The notes beneath the pieces were generated by a model. The model saw only the letters and a program-made list of their open reading frames with translations, did no database searches and was not told where the DNA came from. The position numbers and the translations under genes were made by a program. A stretch of DNA of 28,937 nt from Flavobacterium psychrophilum (GTDB lineage Bacteria > Bacteroidota > Bacteroidia > Flavobacteriales > Flavobacteriaceae): the NCBI GenBank assembly GCA_945866505.1, contig CAMBHH010000013.1:1-28937 (forward strand), read 5' to 3'. Positions 17,189-28,937 of the stretch are shown here, one piece after another. Position 1 is the first letter of the stretch; each line of letters begins with the position of its first letter.

Positions 17189-20100
17189 CTAAGAGTTTTT
17201 TTTCGTCATTTTCATCTTGTATTTCGATGGTAAACAATCAAATTGTTTTTCAAATGATATTTTAAAATATTTATAATCGTTAAAACCAACTTCATAAGCA
17301 ATCTGGCTTAAATTTAAATCATCTATCAAAATGAGATGCGCTGCTTTTTTTAGTCGGATCGAACGAATAAAGGAAGTTAAGGATAACCCAGTCAAGGACT
17401 TGATTTTACGGTATAGCGTGGATTGACTCATATTCAGTTCATCGACCATATTATCTATACTAAACGAACTGTTTTGCAAGTTGTTTTCAACAAGAATAAT
17501 GGCTTTATGAATAAATGCGCTTTCAGTATTTGTACCTTGTTCGATCTTCGTTACTGTAGGCTCAAATTGTATTTTATTCAACAATAGTGCTCTAATTTTT
17601 TTTCTGTTCTCAAGTAGACCAGCAATTCTCGCCTTAATGATTGTGGGATTAAAAGGTTTCGTAATATAGTCATCAGCACCAGTTTGAAGTCCTTGAATTT
17701 CAAATACAGTCGAAGTTCTTGCTGTCAATAAAATGATAGGAATGTGTGAAGTGATAATTTGAGATTTAAGTTCTTTGCACAATGTTATCCCGTCTTTTCC
17801 TGGCATCATGACATCGCTCAGTATTAGGTCGGGGATTTCGGCGGAGGCGATCTTAAATCCTTCATCTCCATTATTTGCTACAAGAATGGTATAAGATTCA
17901 GAAAGTATATCTTTTAAATACGCTAATATCTCTTGATTATCATCTATCAGTAATAGGGTGTTTTCTTTAGTCTTAACTTTTAAATTGTCTATTTGATTTT
18001 CATTCCATTTGATGTCGTAAGCTTCTATATTGTCTGTATTAAGGAAATTAGTGTCGACTTGGTTTTTGTAGTAATTTAAGTTTAATGGTAATTTTATAAT
18101 AAATTCGGCACCATTATTTATTTGGCTGATTACTTCGATGCTACCTTGATGAAGTTCGATAATTTTTTTTGAAAACGACAGGCCGATTCCGCTTCCAATC
18201 ATCTCTGTTGATTCTGCCGATTTGATTTGGTAAAAATGATCAAAAATTTTATCCAAATAATCAGCTTCCATTCCTAAACCAGTATCTTTAACCGAGATGA
18301 TGCAATAGTCCTCTTTTCTTGATACTTCGATGGTAATTTTGTCTCCAGCTTTACAGTATTTTATCGCATTAGACAGTAAATTACACAACACTATTTCAAT
18401 TTTGTTTCTATCAAATGGAAAGAGGATTTCGTCTTCGCTGTGCTTAAACCTGTATTTGATTTCTTTAGATTTTGCCATTTCATTAAAATACAGATGTACT
18501 TCTTTCGTAAATCGAACGATATTCCCTTCGGACACATTTAATTGCAAAAGTCCGTACTCTGCTTTACGAAAATCAAGCAATTGATTGATTAAATTGAGAA
18601 GTCTATTTGCATTTCGGTCAATGACGCTAAGTTTTTTAGCAACTTTTGGACTGACATCAAGATCTTCCATAATTTCGTTGAGTGGACTAATAATTAGCGT
18701 TAACGGAGTTCGGAATTCGTGAGATATATTGGTAAAGAAGTTTAGTTTTAACTCACTCAATTCAATTTCTTTTTCCTTGTCCTTTTTAGCAATTTCTAAA
18801 TTGTTTTGAAGTTTTAATTGATTGTTATAGAACTTTAAAATATATATAACAACTAAAACAATGATCACCAAATATATAAAAATAGCTAGAGGACTTTTCC
18901 AAGGTGAATTTAATATTTCAATTTCTAGATTTTTTGATTTGCTCCAGGTTTGATTATCTCTTGTTGCCGATACTTTAAGAATGTAATTTCCAGCATTAAG
19001 ACCAGCAAAATTGACTTCATTTTGATTTTGTATCTCAAACCATTTTTCTTGGTACCCTTCTAATTTGTAACGGAATTTACTATTTACTCTCCCTGAGAAA
19101 TCGTTGGTAATAAACCCAATGGAGAAAAACTTATCCGCATCGGTGAGTTGTATTTTTCTAACGTAACTAAAATTTTCATCAATAATATTACTCTCTTTTT
19201 TTTCAGTCGAAAACTGAACTAAACTATTATTTACTCGCAGTTTCGTAAAAATCACTTCCGGAATAACATTAGCACCGCTTAATGCATTAGGATTAAAATA
19301 AGTGATATTATCAACACCTCCAAAGTAGAGCTCGTTATTTTCAAAATTACAAGCGCTTCTATTATTGAAAGATGTTGTTTTTACACCGTCATTTCTGTTA
19401 TAGCTTACAAAAGAATGTTTTTGTTCGTTATATTTTACAATTTGTGTTTTGGTGCTCAACCAAACATTTGATTTTGCATCAAAAGTTACGGCACAAATAA
19501 AATCACTATTTAAACCCTCATAAACTGTTAGTTTGTTTTTTATTATTAGTTTGTTGTTTTTATATTCTAATTTTATTAAACCACTAGGCGTTGCTAACCA
19601 TATATTGTCATTTTTTATAGCGATGGAATTAATAATTACGCTAGGTAATTTATCATTTATCATTAATGATTTAGCACTAAATTTTATTTTTGATTTGTCA
19701 TACAGATGCAAGCCATTATAAGTACCAATCCAAATATTCCCCTTGGAATCTTCCTTAATGCTCGTTATTCGGTTGTTTTCAATTTTATAAATTCCTTTGT
19801 CATTATCTGAGTAAAAAGAATAAGCGTCTTTGCTATTAATGTCCTTAAGAGGAACAATGGCAATTCCGTTTTGTTGCGTTCCTATATATAAAGTGTTCGA
19901 TTTATCAACATAAAATGCAGTCGCTTTTAAGATATTCTTATTGCGAAAAATGATTTTTTTTAACAAAATGTCATAGATAAAAAAACCAGTTTTACTGCCA
20001 ATATATAATTTATTTTGATGTTCGTATAGCGCAATTATTTTAGTTAATCCAATTTCGTTAATGAGTTTCAGATTAGTAAAATCGGTGCCTGCGTAGAGTC

Positions 20101-21208
20101 CATTATTGAGGGTTCCCACAAACAAACCGTTTTTACCTTTATAAATCGCAGTAAAATTTAAATCGCCGTTTACGGTTGCAAGATTAATTTTTTGACTAGC
20201 ATTTTCAAATCCTTTTCCTTCAATTAATTTTACAACACCACCATTGGCAGTGGCTACCCAGACTTGATTGTTTTTATCGTGATGAACCTTGAGTATGGTA
20301 TTGTAATTGGAACGAATTCGTTCAGAATTCAAAGAAGCTAGCTCTATTTTAGTAAATTTCGACAAATTATCATCACTTCTGTAAAGTCCTTTGCCCCAGG
20401 TACCTATCCAAAGTCTGTTTTTTGCGTCTAACGAAAGTGTTTTATAAAAATCAGTATAAATTCCTGTTTCTATCGAATTTATTTTTTGAATATTCAAGTC
20501 ATAATTATATAATTTTGAACTTCCTGCTGTGGTTCCTATCCAAATTTTATTGCGTTCTTTATCCAGAATTAAATCCGAAATACCCTCGCCAAATTCATAT
20601 TTTGCCAAAGAAGTTCCTGAAGAATTGTATTTTGAAAGTGTTTGATGAAATGAGACCCATACATTAGAATCGTTATCCTTTATTATTGTGTTAATAACCG
20701 ATTTTATTTTGATATGTTTTATAAGCTTGTTTGTCGTTGGGTTGATGATAAAGATACCATTTTCCCATGTTCCAACCCAAATGTTTCCAGCTTTATCCGA
20801 TGCAATTGTGGTAACATTAATGTCACCATTATTGCCTAAATTTAATAAATGATTGTAGTTTTTAATGGTGTTATTTCTTAGGTCGAAAGATGAAATTCCT
20901 CCGCTCTTCGTGCCAATCCAAATAATGTTTGTATGGTCTTTGAAAAGAACTTCAATATTTTCATTTTTTAGTTTTTTGTAATTTTTACCTGGTTTTATAT
21001 TTTCAAAATCATAGCCGTCATATTTAGTTAAACCATTTTCAGTACCTATCCATTTCGCATTAAGATCATCACTAATTATTGAGGTGACATAATCGTGAGG
21101 CAAACCTTGATTAGTTGTAAGGTATTGCACAACATAATTTGCACCATCATTTTGAGACTGAATTAATGAGAAAAATAATAAATGAAAAATTAGAATTGTC
21201 TTTTGCAT
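17189..21208 (-). CDS. Hybrid two-component system regulator (HTCS) of the polysaccharide locus
   Basis: A 1339-residue one-protein sensor and transcription factor. A signal peptide (to about residue 19) leads into a periplasmic sensor of roughly 13-14 propeller repeats with W-[IV]-G-T motifs (KWIGTENGL, IWVGTWENG, LWIGTWGKG, IWIGTYNGL), then a Y_Y_Y domain (about 700-765). One transmembrane helix (about 771-793, PLAIFIYLVIIVLVVIYIL) precedes the histidine kinase. Its phosphoacceptor is His830 (NISHEFRTP), with an ATPase N box (NLLSNAIKYC) and DTGLGM. The receiver domain (about 1090-1205) has phospho-acceptor Asp1132 (LSDVMMPG) and the usual KPF. An AraC-type HTH (about 1235-1335) ends the protein. 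All catalytic motifs are intact. The family binds an oligosaccharide in the periplasm and activates its own locus. Its place between the SusCD operon and the divergent sulfatase operon fits control of both. Confidence 0.98.
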   Translation of the reverse strand: MQKTILIFHLLFFSLIQSQNDGANYVVQYLTTNQGLPHDYVTSIISDDLNAKWIGTENGLTKYDGYDFENIKPGKNYKKLKNENIEVLFKDHTNIIWIGTKSGGISSFDLRNNTIKNYNHLLNLGNNGDINVTTIASDKAGNIWVGTWENGIFIINPTTNKLIKHIKIKSVINTIIKDNDSNVWVSFHQTLSKYNSSGTSLAKYEFGEGISDLILDKERNKIWIGTTAGSSKLYNYDLNIQKINSIETGIYTDFYKTLSLDAKNRLWIGTWGKGLYRSDDNLSKFTKIELASLNSERIRSNYNTILKVHHDKNNQVWVATANGGVVKLIEGKGFENASQKINLATVNGDLNFTAIYKGKNGLFVGTLNNGLYAGTDFTNLKLINEIGLTKIIALYEHQNKLYIGSKTGFFIYDILLKKIIFRNKNILKATAFYVDKSNTLYIGTQQNGIAIVPLKDINSKDAYSFYSDNDKGIYKIENNRITSIKEDSKGNIWIGTYNGLHLYDKSKIKFSAKSLMINDKLPSVIINSIAIKNDNIWLATPSGLIKLEYKNNKLIIKNKLTVYEGLNSDFICAVTFDAKSNVWLSTKTQIVKYNEQKHSFVSYNRNDGVKTTSFNNRSACNFENNELYFGGVDNITYFNPNALSGANVIPEVIFTKLRVNNSLVQFSTEKKESNIIDENFSYVRKIQLTDADKFFSIGFITNDFSGRVNSKFRYKLEGYQEKWFEIQNQNEVNFAGLNAGNYILKVSATRDNQTWSKSKNLEIEILNSPWKSPLAIFIYLVIIVLVVIYILKFYNNQLKLQNNLEIAKKDKEKEIELSELKLNFFTNISHEFRTPLTLIISPLNEIMEDLDVSPKVAKKLSVIDRNANRLLNLINQLLDFRKAEYGLLQLNVSEGNIVRFTKEVHLYFNEMAKSKEIKYRFKHSEDEILFPFDRNKIEIVLCNLLSNAIKYCKAGDKITIEVSRKEDYCIISVKDTGLGMEADYLDKIFDHFYQIKSAESTEMIGSGIGLSFSKKIIELHQGSIEVISQINNGAEFIIKLPLNLNYYKNQVDTNFLNTDNIEAYDIKWNENQIDNLKVKTKENTLLLIDDNQEILAYLKDILSESYTILVANNGDEGFKIASAEIPDLILSDVMMPGKDGITLCKELKSQIITSHIPIILLTARTSTVFEIQGLQTGADDYITKPFNPTIIKARIAGLLENRKKIRALLLNKIQFEPTVTKIEQGTNTESAFIHKAIILVENNLQNSSFSIDNMVDELNMSQSTLYRKIKSLTGLSLTSFIRSIRLKKAAHLILIDDLNLSQIAYEVGFNDYKYFKISFEKQFDCLPSKYKMKMTKKNS

Positions 21209-21633
21209 TTTATAATCACTTTATAATTTAAATTTGGATTGGTCCTGTTGGTTGTTTAATATTAGTGTAAACACAAAATATTATAGGTTACTATATAATT
21301 TTTTACAATGCAATTTTAAAAAAAAATTTCGAGATAAGCATAATAGATTCTAGTTCGTAAAAGTAGAAGAATTTTTAGAACATAACTCTTTTGTTCTTAT
21401 AAATGCTCTAACCGACCTATTTATTGAACTAATTACACCCCTTTGAAATAATTCTAAAGTTTATTTTTGTTTACAATAATGTTATTATCATTTTATCTGA
21501 CATAAAGTTAATTAATTATTTATATAATTGAATTATTCAATTAATTTTTATTTAGATGAAAACACATTTATATAATAGAATGTATTGAAATTTAATTAGT
21601 GTCAATATAATAAACATACAAACAATAAATTTG
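21209..21633. promoter_or_regulatory. Divergent promoter region between regulator and sulfatase operon
   Basis: A very A/T-rich 425-base region with no gene. Besides the promoter listed separately it holds a 6-bp inverted repeat, TGTTTA (21253-21258) and TAAACA (21268-21273), and an 8-bp hairpin, TAATTGAA (21525-21532) and TTCAATTA (21536-21543), in the likely sulfatase leader. No clear promoter for the regulator was found on the minus strand. Confidence 0.5.
21442..21469 (+). promoter_or_regulatory. Possible Bacteroidetes-type promoter for sulfatase operon
   Basis: TTTG (21442-21445) and TATTTTTG (21462-21469, fitting TAnnTTTG) are separated by 16 bases, slightly shorter than the usual spacing for Bacteroidetes -33/-7 elements. 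Transcription would start near 21475, giving a leader of about 160 bases. In such A/T-rich DNA the match could be chance. Confidence 0.3.
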
Positions 21634-23187
21634 ATGAAAATACCAAAAAACGCAGTGAGAGGTCTATTGATTTTAATAATTTTTTTGACCGTAGGAAGAG
21701 CAAAAGCACAACAAGAAAATGCCAACAAAAAATTACCCAATATAGTTTTTATATATGCCGATGATTTGGGGTATGGAGACCTTGGAGCCTACGGAGCAAC
21801 AGAATTGAAAACGCCCAATATGGATAAGTTAGCAAACGGAGGTATTCGTTTTACCAATGGCTATGCTACTTCGGCAACTTGTACGCCAAGTCGATACGCA
21901 TTGCTCACTGGCGTTTATCCTTGGAGAGAAAAAGATGCTAAAATTTTACCAGGAACGGCTCCTTTACTAATCAAAACCAATCAAATGACAATTCCTAAAA
22001 TGCTAAAAGAGAAGGGTTATCATACAGGTATTGTTGGGAAGTGGCATTTGGGTCTTGGTCAAGGTAATTTGGATTGGAATCAAAAAATTAGCCCGAGCCC
22101 AAACGAAGTAGGTTTTGATTATTCTTTTATTTTAGCAGCAACTAAAGACAGGGTTCCAACGGTTTACATCGAGAATGGTTTCGTGGTTGGTCTTGATCCT
22201 AAAGATCCTTTGAAAGTTAATTATGACAAAAATTTTGAAGGAGAACCTACAGCTATCAGCAATCCGGAATTGGTAAAAATGAAATGGCATCACGGACATA
22301 ACAATAGTATTGTAAATGGTGTTCCAAGAATAGGGTATATGACTGGGGGAAAATCTGCTATTTGGGATGATTATACGATGTCTGATACTTTTTTAGCTAG
22401 AGCAAATGACTATGTTAAAATTCATAAAAGCGAACCATTTTTTCTTTACTATGCTATAGATCAGCCTCATGTACCACGCATACCAAATCCTCGTTTTGCT
22501 GGAAAATCCGGAATGGGTCCAAGAGGAGATGTTATTTTGGAAGCTGATTGGACCATTGGCGAGTTTATCAAAACACTTGAAAAAGAAGGCCTTATAGAAA
22601 ACACCCTTATTGTTTTGTCAAGTGATAACGGACCAGTATTAAATGATGGTTATAATGATGATGCTGTCGAAAAAACAGGAAAACACAACCCTGCTGGACC
22701 ACTAAGAGGAGGTAAGTATAGTTTATTCGAAGCTGGAACGCGAGTTCCTTTTATTGTGAATTGGTCAGGAAAAATAAAACCAGCGGTTTCAGACGCATTA
22801 GTTTGCCAAATTGATTTATTGTCTTCCTTAGCTTCTTTAGTTGGTAGCGATGTAAAAACGCCCGATAGTGAAAACTTGATAAAAGTATTTACAGGAAAAA
22901 ACAATAAAGGCCGAGAAGAATTAGTTCTTGAAGCTACTTCTAAAACAGCTTTTCGAAAAGGAGATTGGGCAATGATTCCTCCGTATAAAGGTCAAGCAGT
23001 TTACAAAGATGTCAACATCGAGTTAGGAAATAATAAAGATTATCAGTTATATAATCTAAAAGAAGATATTGGTGAGGAACACAATTTGGCGCTATCCAAT
23101 CCAAAAAAACTAAATGAAATGATTGCGAGCTATGAAAAAATTCGTGGAAAAACAAGCAACAATATTGCCGAATTAAAATTAGAATAG
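21634..23187 (+). CDS. Sulfatase, S1 (formylglycine-dependent) family, first of two
   Basis: 517 residues from the ATG at 21634; a TTG one codon earlier is less likely. A signal peptide is cleaved near RAKA-QQ (residue 25), placing the enzyme in the periplasm or outside. The S1 sulfatase core is complete: metal ligands Asp43-Asp44 (ADDLGYGDLG), the formylglycine motif C83-T-P-S-R followed by LLTG, GKWHLG with Lys136 and His138, and the second metal pair Asp331-Asn332 (SSDNGP). The C-terminal subdomain has the usual YQLYNLKEDIGEEHNLA. It should remove sulfate ester groups from the glycan; which position and sugar cannot be read here, and I do not assign an S1 subfamily. It needs a formylglycine-generating or anaerobic maturation enzyme, which is not in the window. 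It heads a plus-strand operon, with the next gene 24 bases downstream. Confidence 0.97.
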   Translation: MKIPKNAVRGLLILIIFLTVGRAKAQQENANKKLPNIVFIYADDLGYGDLGAYGATELKTPNMDKLANGGIRFTNGYATSATCTPSRYALLTGVYPWREKDAKILPGTAPLLIKTNQMTIPKMLKEKGYHTGIVGKWHLGLGQGNLDWNQKISPSPNEVGFDYSFILAATKDRVPTVYIENGFVVGLDPKDPLKVNYDKNFEGEPTAISNPELVKMKWHHGHNNSIVNGVPRIGYMTGGKSAIWDDYTMSDTFLARANDYVKIHKSEPFFLYYAIDQPHVPRIPNPRFAGKSGMGPRGDVILEADWTIGEFIKTLEKEGLIENTLIVLSSDNGPVLNDGYNDDAVEKTGKHNPAGPLRGGKYSLFEAGTRVPFIVNWSGKIKPAVSDALVCQIDLLSSLASLVGSDVKTPDSENLIKVFTGKNNKGREELVLEATSKTAFRKGDWAMIPPYKGQAVYKDVNIELGNNKDYQLYNLKEDIGEEHNLALSNPKKLNEMIASYEKIRGKTSNNIAELKLE

Positions 23188-23211
23188 TTTCATAACTTTC
23201 ATCAATGATTT

Positions 23212-24636
23212 ATGCCCAATATAAAAACAGCACTATTATTTTTATTCCATTTTACAATGATTTTGTGTTATGCACAAAAAAATCGTATCGTAGATAGAAT
23301 ACAACCTAATGTTGTATACATTCTTGCAGATGATTTGGGATATGGAGATTTAAGCTGTTATGGTCAAGAAAAATTTCTAACTCCCAATATTGACAAATTA
23401 GCCAAAGAGGGAATGCTTTTTACCCAGCATTATTCAGGAGCACCGGTTTGCGCGCCTTCTAGATCAGCATTAATAACGGGACAGCACTCCGGACATTCTC
23501 CAATTAGAGGAAATAAAGAAGTAGAACCGGAAGGACAATATCCGTTACCAAAAGTGGCTTTTACCGTGGCCGAAATGCTAAAATCAGATGGATATGTTAC
23601 AGGTGCTTTTGGAAAATGGGGCTTAGGATTTCCGGGTTCTGAAGGAGATCCTTTGCAACAAGGATTTGATACTTTTTATGGTTATAATAGTCAAGCGTTG
23701 GCTCATCATTATTATCCAAATCATTTATGGGATAATGAAATCAAAGTGATTTTAACAGAAAATGAAGGAACTAATAATGGTCAATATGCTCCGGATTTAA
23801 TTCATCAAAAAGCGCTTTCTTTTATAGAAACGCATAAAAAAGAATCGTTCTTCTTGTATTACGCAAGTCCTCTGCCCCACGCTGAATTGGTGGCTCCAAA
23901 AGGGTATTTGGACAAATTTGTCGGGAAATTTAATCCTGAAAAAAATTATAAGGCGAAGCCAAATAACAATGGTTTAAAAACAGGAGAATACGCATCGCAG
24001 CCCCAAAGTCACGCTGCTTTTGCAGCAATGATTACTTTATTGGACGATCAAGTGGGCGAAATCGTTGCAAAGATTAAAGAATTGGGTTTAGAAGAAAATA
24101 CTATTATCATTTTCACATCAGATAATGGACCGCATCAAGAAGGTGGTGCCGATCCAGATTATTTCAATAGCAATGGAATTCTTCGAGGATACAAAAGAGA
24201 TTTATACGAAGGGGGAATTCGGGTTCCAATGATTGCCAAATGGAAAGACAAAATTGCCAATGGAAGCAAATCGAATCATATTTCTGCTTTTTGGGATGTG
24301 ATGCCGACAATTGCAGAACTTACAAACACAGATATCAGTACTACAGTTGATGGTATTTCTTTTCTTCCAACACTCTTGAACAAAGGAAATCAAAAAAAAC
24401 ATAATTATTTGTATTGGGAGTTTCACGAATTAGCCGGAAGACAAGCTATAAGACAAGAAAATTGGAAATTGATAAAATACGATGTCAATAAAAATGGCAG
24501 TTACCAGCTATACAACCTTAAAGATGACATTTCCGAAACGAATGATTTGGCTACGAAAATGCCTGAAAAAGTTGCCGAATTGTCAAAAATACTAGAAGCA
24601 AGTAGAACAGAATCGCAAGTATTTCAGTTCAAATAA
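23212..24636 (+). CDS. Sulfatase, S1 family, second of two
   Basis: 474 residues with an N-terminal signal peptide (cleavage near CYA-QK, residue 21). Core motifs are Asp40-Asp41 (ADDLGYGDLSCYG), the formylglycine motif C80-A-P-S-R with ALITG, Lys135 in GKWGLG, and Asp304-Asn305 (TSDNGP). Where the first sulfatase has GKWHLG this one has GKWGLG, replacing a usually conserved His by Gly. Together with LAHHYYPNHLWDN this points to a different S1 subfamily and so a different sulfate position. The C-terminal YQLYNLKDDISETNDLA is normal. It starts 24 bases after the first sulfatase, so the two are surely cotranscribed. The two proteins are only distantly alike, arguing against recent duplication and for complementary action on one substrate. 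Confidence 0.96.
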   Translation: MPNIKTALLFLFHFTMILCYAQKNRIVDRIQPNVVYILADDLGYGDLSCYGQEKFLTPNIDKLAKEGMLFTQHYSGAPVCAPSRSALITGQHSGHSPIRGNKEVEPEGQYPLPKVAFTVAEMLKSDGYVTGAFGKWGLGFPGSEGDPLQQGFDTFYGYNSQALAHHYYPNHLWDNEIKVILTENEGTNNGQYAPDLIHQKALSFIETHKKESFFLYYASPLPHAELVAPKGYLDKFVGKFNPEKNYKAKPNNNGLKTGEYASQPQSHAAFAAMITLLDDQVGEIVAKIKELGLEENTIIIFTSDNGPHQEGGADPDYFNSNGILRGYKRDLYEGGIRVPMIAKWKDKIANGSKSNHISAFWDVMPTIAELTNTDISTTVDGISFLPTLLNKGNQKKHNYLYWEFHELAGRQAIRQENWKLIKYDVNKNGSYQLYNLKDDISETNDLATKMPEKVAELSKILEASRTESQVFQFK

Positions 24637-24722
24637 TTAAAATACACAAGTTTTGAAATTAATAAACCTTAATTTTTTTAATGGTTTATATGTTTCTTTC
24701 TGAGAAGAAATCCAAAGACTAA

Positions 24723-24723
24723 G
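24723..24723. other. Small palindrome in gap before esterase
   Basis: The 119-base gap between the second sulfatase and the esterase contains the 11-base odd palindrome AGACT-A-AGTCT centred on this base (24718-24724 and flanks) and, before it, ATAAACC/GGTTTAT arms around a T-rich loop (about 24662-24689). No strong terminator was seen, so the operon probably continues through the gap. Confidence 0.25.
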
Positions 24724-24755
24724 TCTAAGGAGCATTATTAAATTAAATATAAACT

Positions 24756-25709
24756 ATGAAAATTCATTTTATAACTAGATCTTTCCCAATACTTATTTTC
24801 TTTTTAGGTGTTACGGGATTTTCACAGGTACAAAACACAGAAATTTCACTCTGGAGTACAGCAATTCCCGGTGCCATAAACTCAGAAAGCTACAAAGAAA
24901 TCCCCGTTTTAGAGAACGGAATAGTCAATAATGTAAGCAAAGTAACGACACCAACATTGACTGTTTTTGTGCCAGAAAACCCAAATGGAACAGCAATTGT
25001 GATTTGTCCCGGCGGAGGTTATGCTTATTTGGCTATAAATAAAGAAGGATTCAAAGTGGCCAAATGGCTAAACACTTTAGGTATAACAGCCTTTGTTTTA
25101 AAAAACAGATTGCCTAGTGACCAGATAATGAAAGACAAAACCATTGGACCACTTCAAGACGCGCAAGAAGCCGTTCGATATGTAAGAAGAAATGCAACAA
25201 AATGGGCTATTAATGCCGAAAAAGTGGGTATTATGGGATTTTCTGCTGGTGGACATCTAGCTTCGACATTGTCAACCCATTACAAAGATGAAGTGTATAA
25301 AGTGTCAGATGATATTAGTGCCAGACCAGATTTTTCTGTATTGATTTATCCTGTTATTTCAATGGATGAAAAAATCACTCATAAAGGTTCCAGAACAAAT
25401 TTGTTAGGAAATGCGCCTTCCCAAGAATTGATTGACAAATATTCTAACGAAAAACAAATTGATGCTGCAACTCCTACAACTTACATTGTGCATGCAGTAG
25501 ATGACAAGGCGGTTCCTGTCGAAAACAGTATCAACTATTTTTTAGCTTTAAAAAACAATAAAGTTCCGTGTGAAATTCATTTCTACGAAAAAGGATCGCA
25601 TGGCTTTGGTTTAGGCAATAGCGGAACCAGCAAGAATTGGACAGTACAATGTGAAGAATGGTTACGTTTCAAAAATTATGCGACAGTAATTCCTAGCCCG
25701 AAAAAATAG
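24756..25709 (+). CDS. Secreted alpha/beta-hydrolase, probable carbohydrate (acetyl) esterase
   Basis: 317 residues with a signal peptide (cleavage near GFSQ, about residue 23), hence periplasmic or secreted. The catalytic triad can be placed: nucleophile Ser163 in GFSAGGH, Asp250 in HAVDDKAVP and His282 in GSHGFGL. CPGGGYAYLA (about 85-95) supplies the oxyanion-hole loop seen in esterase/lipase-type and BD-FAE-like hydrolases. LQDAQEAVRYVRRNA before the nucleophile is also typical. Family members in polysaccharide loci remove acetyl or similar ester groups from glycans, so this protein probably deacylates the same substrate that the sulfatases desulfate. A peptidase or feruloyl esterase is possible but less likely. 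The gene follows the sulfatases after 119 bases and precedes the GH2 gene by 28 bases. Confidence 0.88.
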   Translation: MKIHFITRSFPILIFFLGVTGFSQVQNTEISLWSTAIPGAINSESYKEIPVLENGIVNNVSKVTTPTLTVFVPENPNGTAIVICPGGGYAYLAINKEGFKVAKWLNTLGITAFVLKNRLPSDQIMKDKTIGPLQDAQEAVRYVRRNATKWAINAEKVGIMGFSAGGHLASTLSTHYKDEVYKVSDDISARPDFSVLIYPVISMDEKITHKGSRTNLLGNAPSQELIDKYSNEKQIDAATPTTYIVHAVDDKAVPVENSINYFLALKNNKVPCEIHFYEKGSHGFGLGNSGTSKNWTVQCEEWLRFKNYATVIPSPKK

Positions 25710-25719
25710 ATTTTTATAA

Positions 25720-28937
<3,218 letters not shown>

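Overview
The window looks like chromosome of a marine- or freshwater-type Bacteroidetes bacterium of the class Flavobacteriia (Flavobacterium or a close relative). The signs are low GC, SusC/SusD pairs, a hybrid two-component regulator, A/T-rich leaders without strong Shine-Dalgarno sites, and a surface protein ending in a type IX secretion (T9SS) sorting domain. Genus is inferred from style only; there is no rRNA or other marker gene. No tRNA, CRISPR array, insertion sequence or phage gene was seen.

Layout. (1) 1-3123, plus strand: the C-terminal part of a large secreted reprolysin-like metalloprotease with adhesin-type repeats and a T9SS tail, apparently unrelated to the rest. (2) 3615-4997, plus: an MFS transporter of the hexuronate/sugar-acid (ACS) type. 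It converges on (3) a secreted parallel beta-helix protein (5077-6723, minus), with a perfect bidirectional hairpin terminator between them. (4) 6863-16691, minus: two tandem SusC-SusD pairs in the order susC2-susD2-susC1-susD1, closely spaced and followed by a hairpin terminator. (5) 17189-21208, minus: a full-length hybrid two-component regulator. (6) 21634 to the right edge, plus, divergent from the regulator: two formylglycine-dependent sulfatases, an alpha/beta-hydrolase esterase and a LacZ-type GH2 beta-galactosidase cut by the window end only a few residues before its likely stop.

Together genes 2-6 form a polysaccharide utilization locus (PUL) for a sulfated, probably acylated, galactose-containing glycan. 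The inferred flow is: SusD lipoproteins capture glycan at the surface; SusC barrels import oligosaccharides using TonB; sulfatases, the esterase, GH2 and perhaps the beta-helix protein strip and cut them in the periplasm; the MFS transporter takes a released sugar acid or monosaccharide into the cytoplasm; and the regulator senses an oligosaccharide and switches on the locus. The substrate is not proven. No recognisable endo-acting hydrolase or lyase lies in the window, so either the beta-helix protein supplies that activity or the enzyme is encoded beyond the right edge.

The items most worth following up are the uncharacterised beta-helix protein (with its odd start), the divergent second SusC, and a set of palindromes and repeats upstream of susC2 that are candidate regulator sites.
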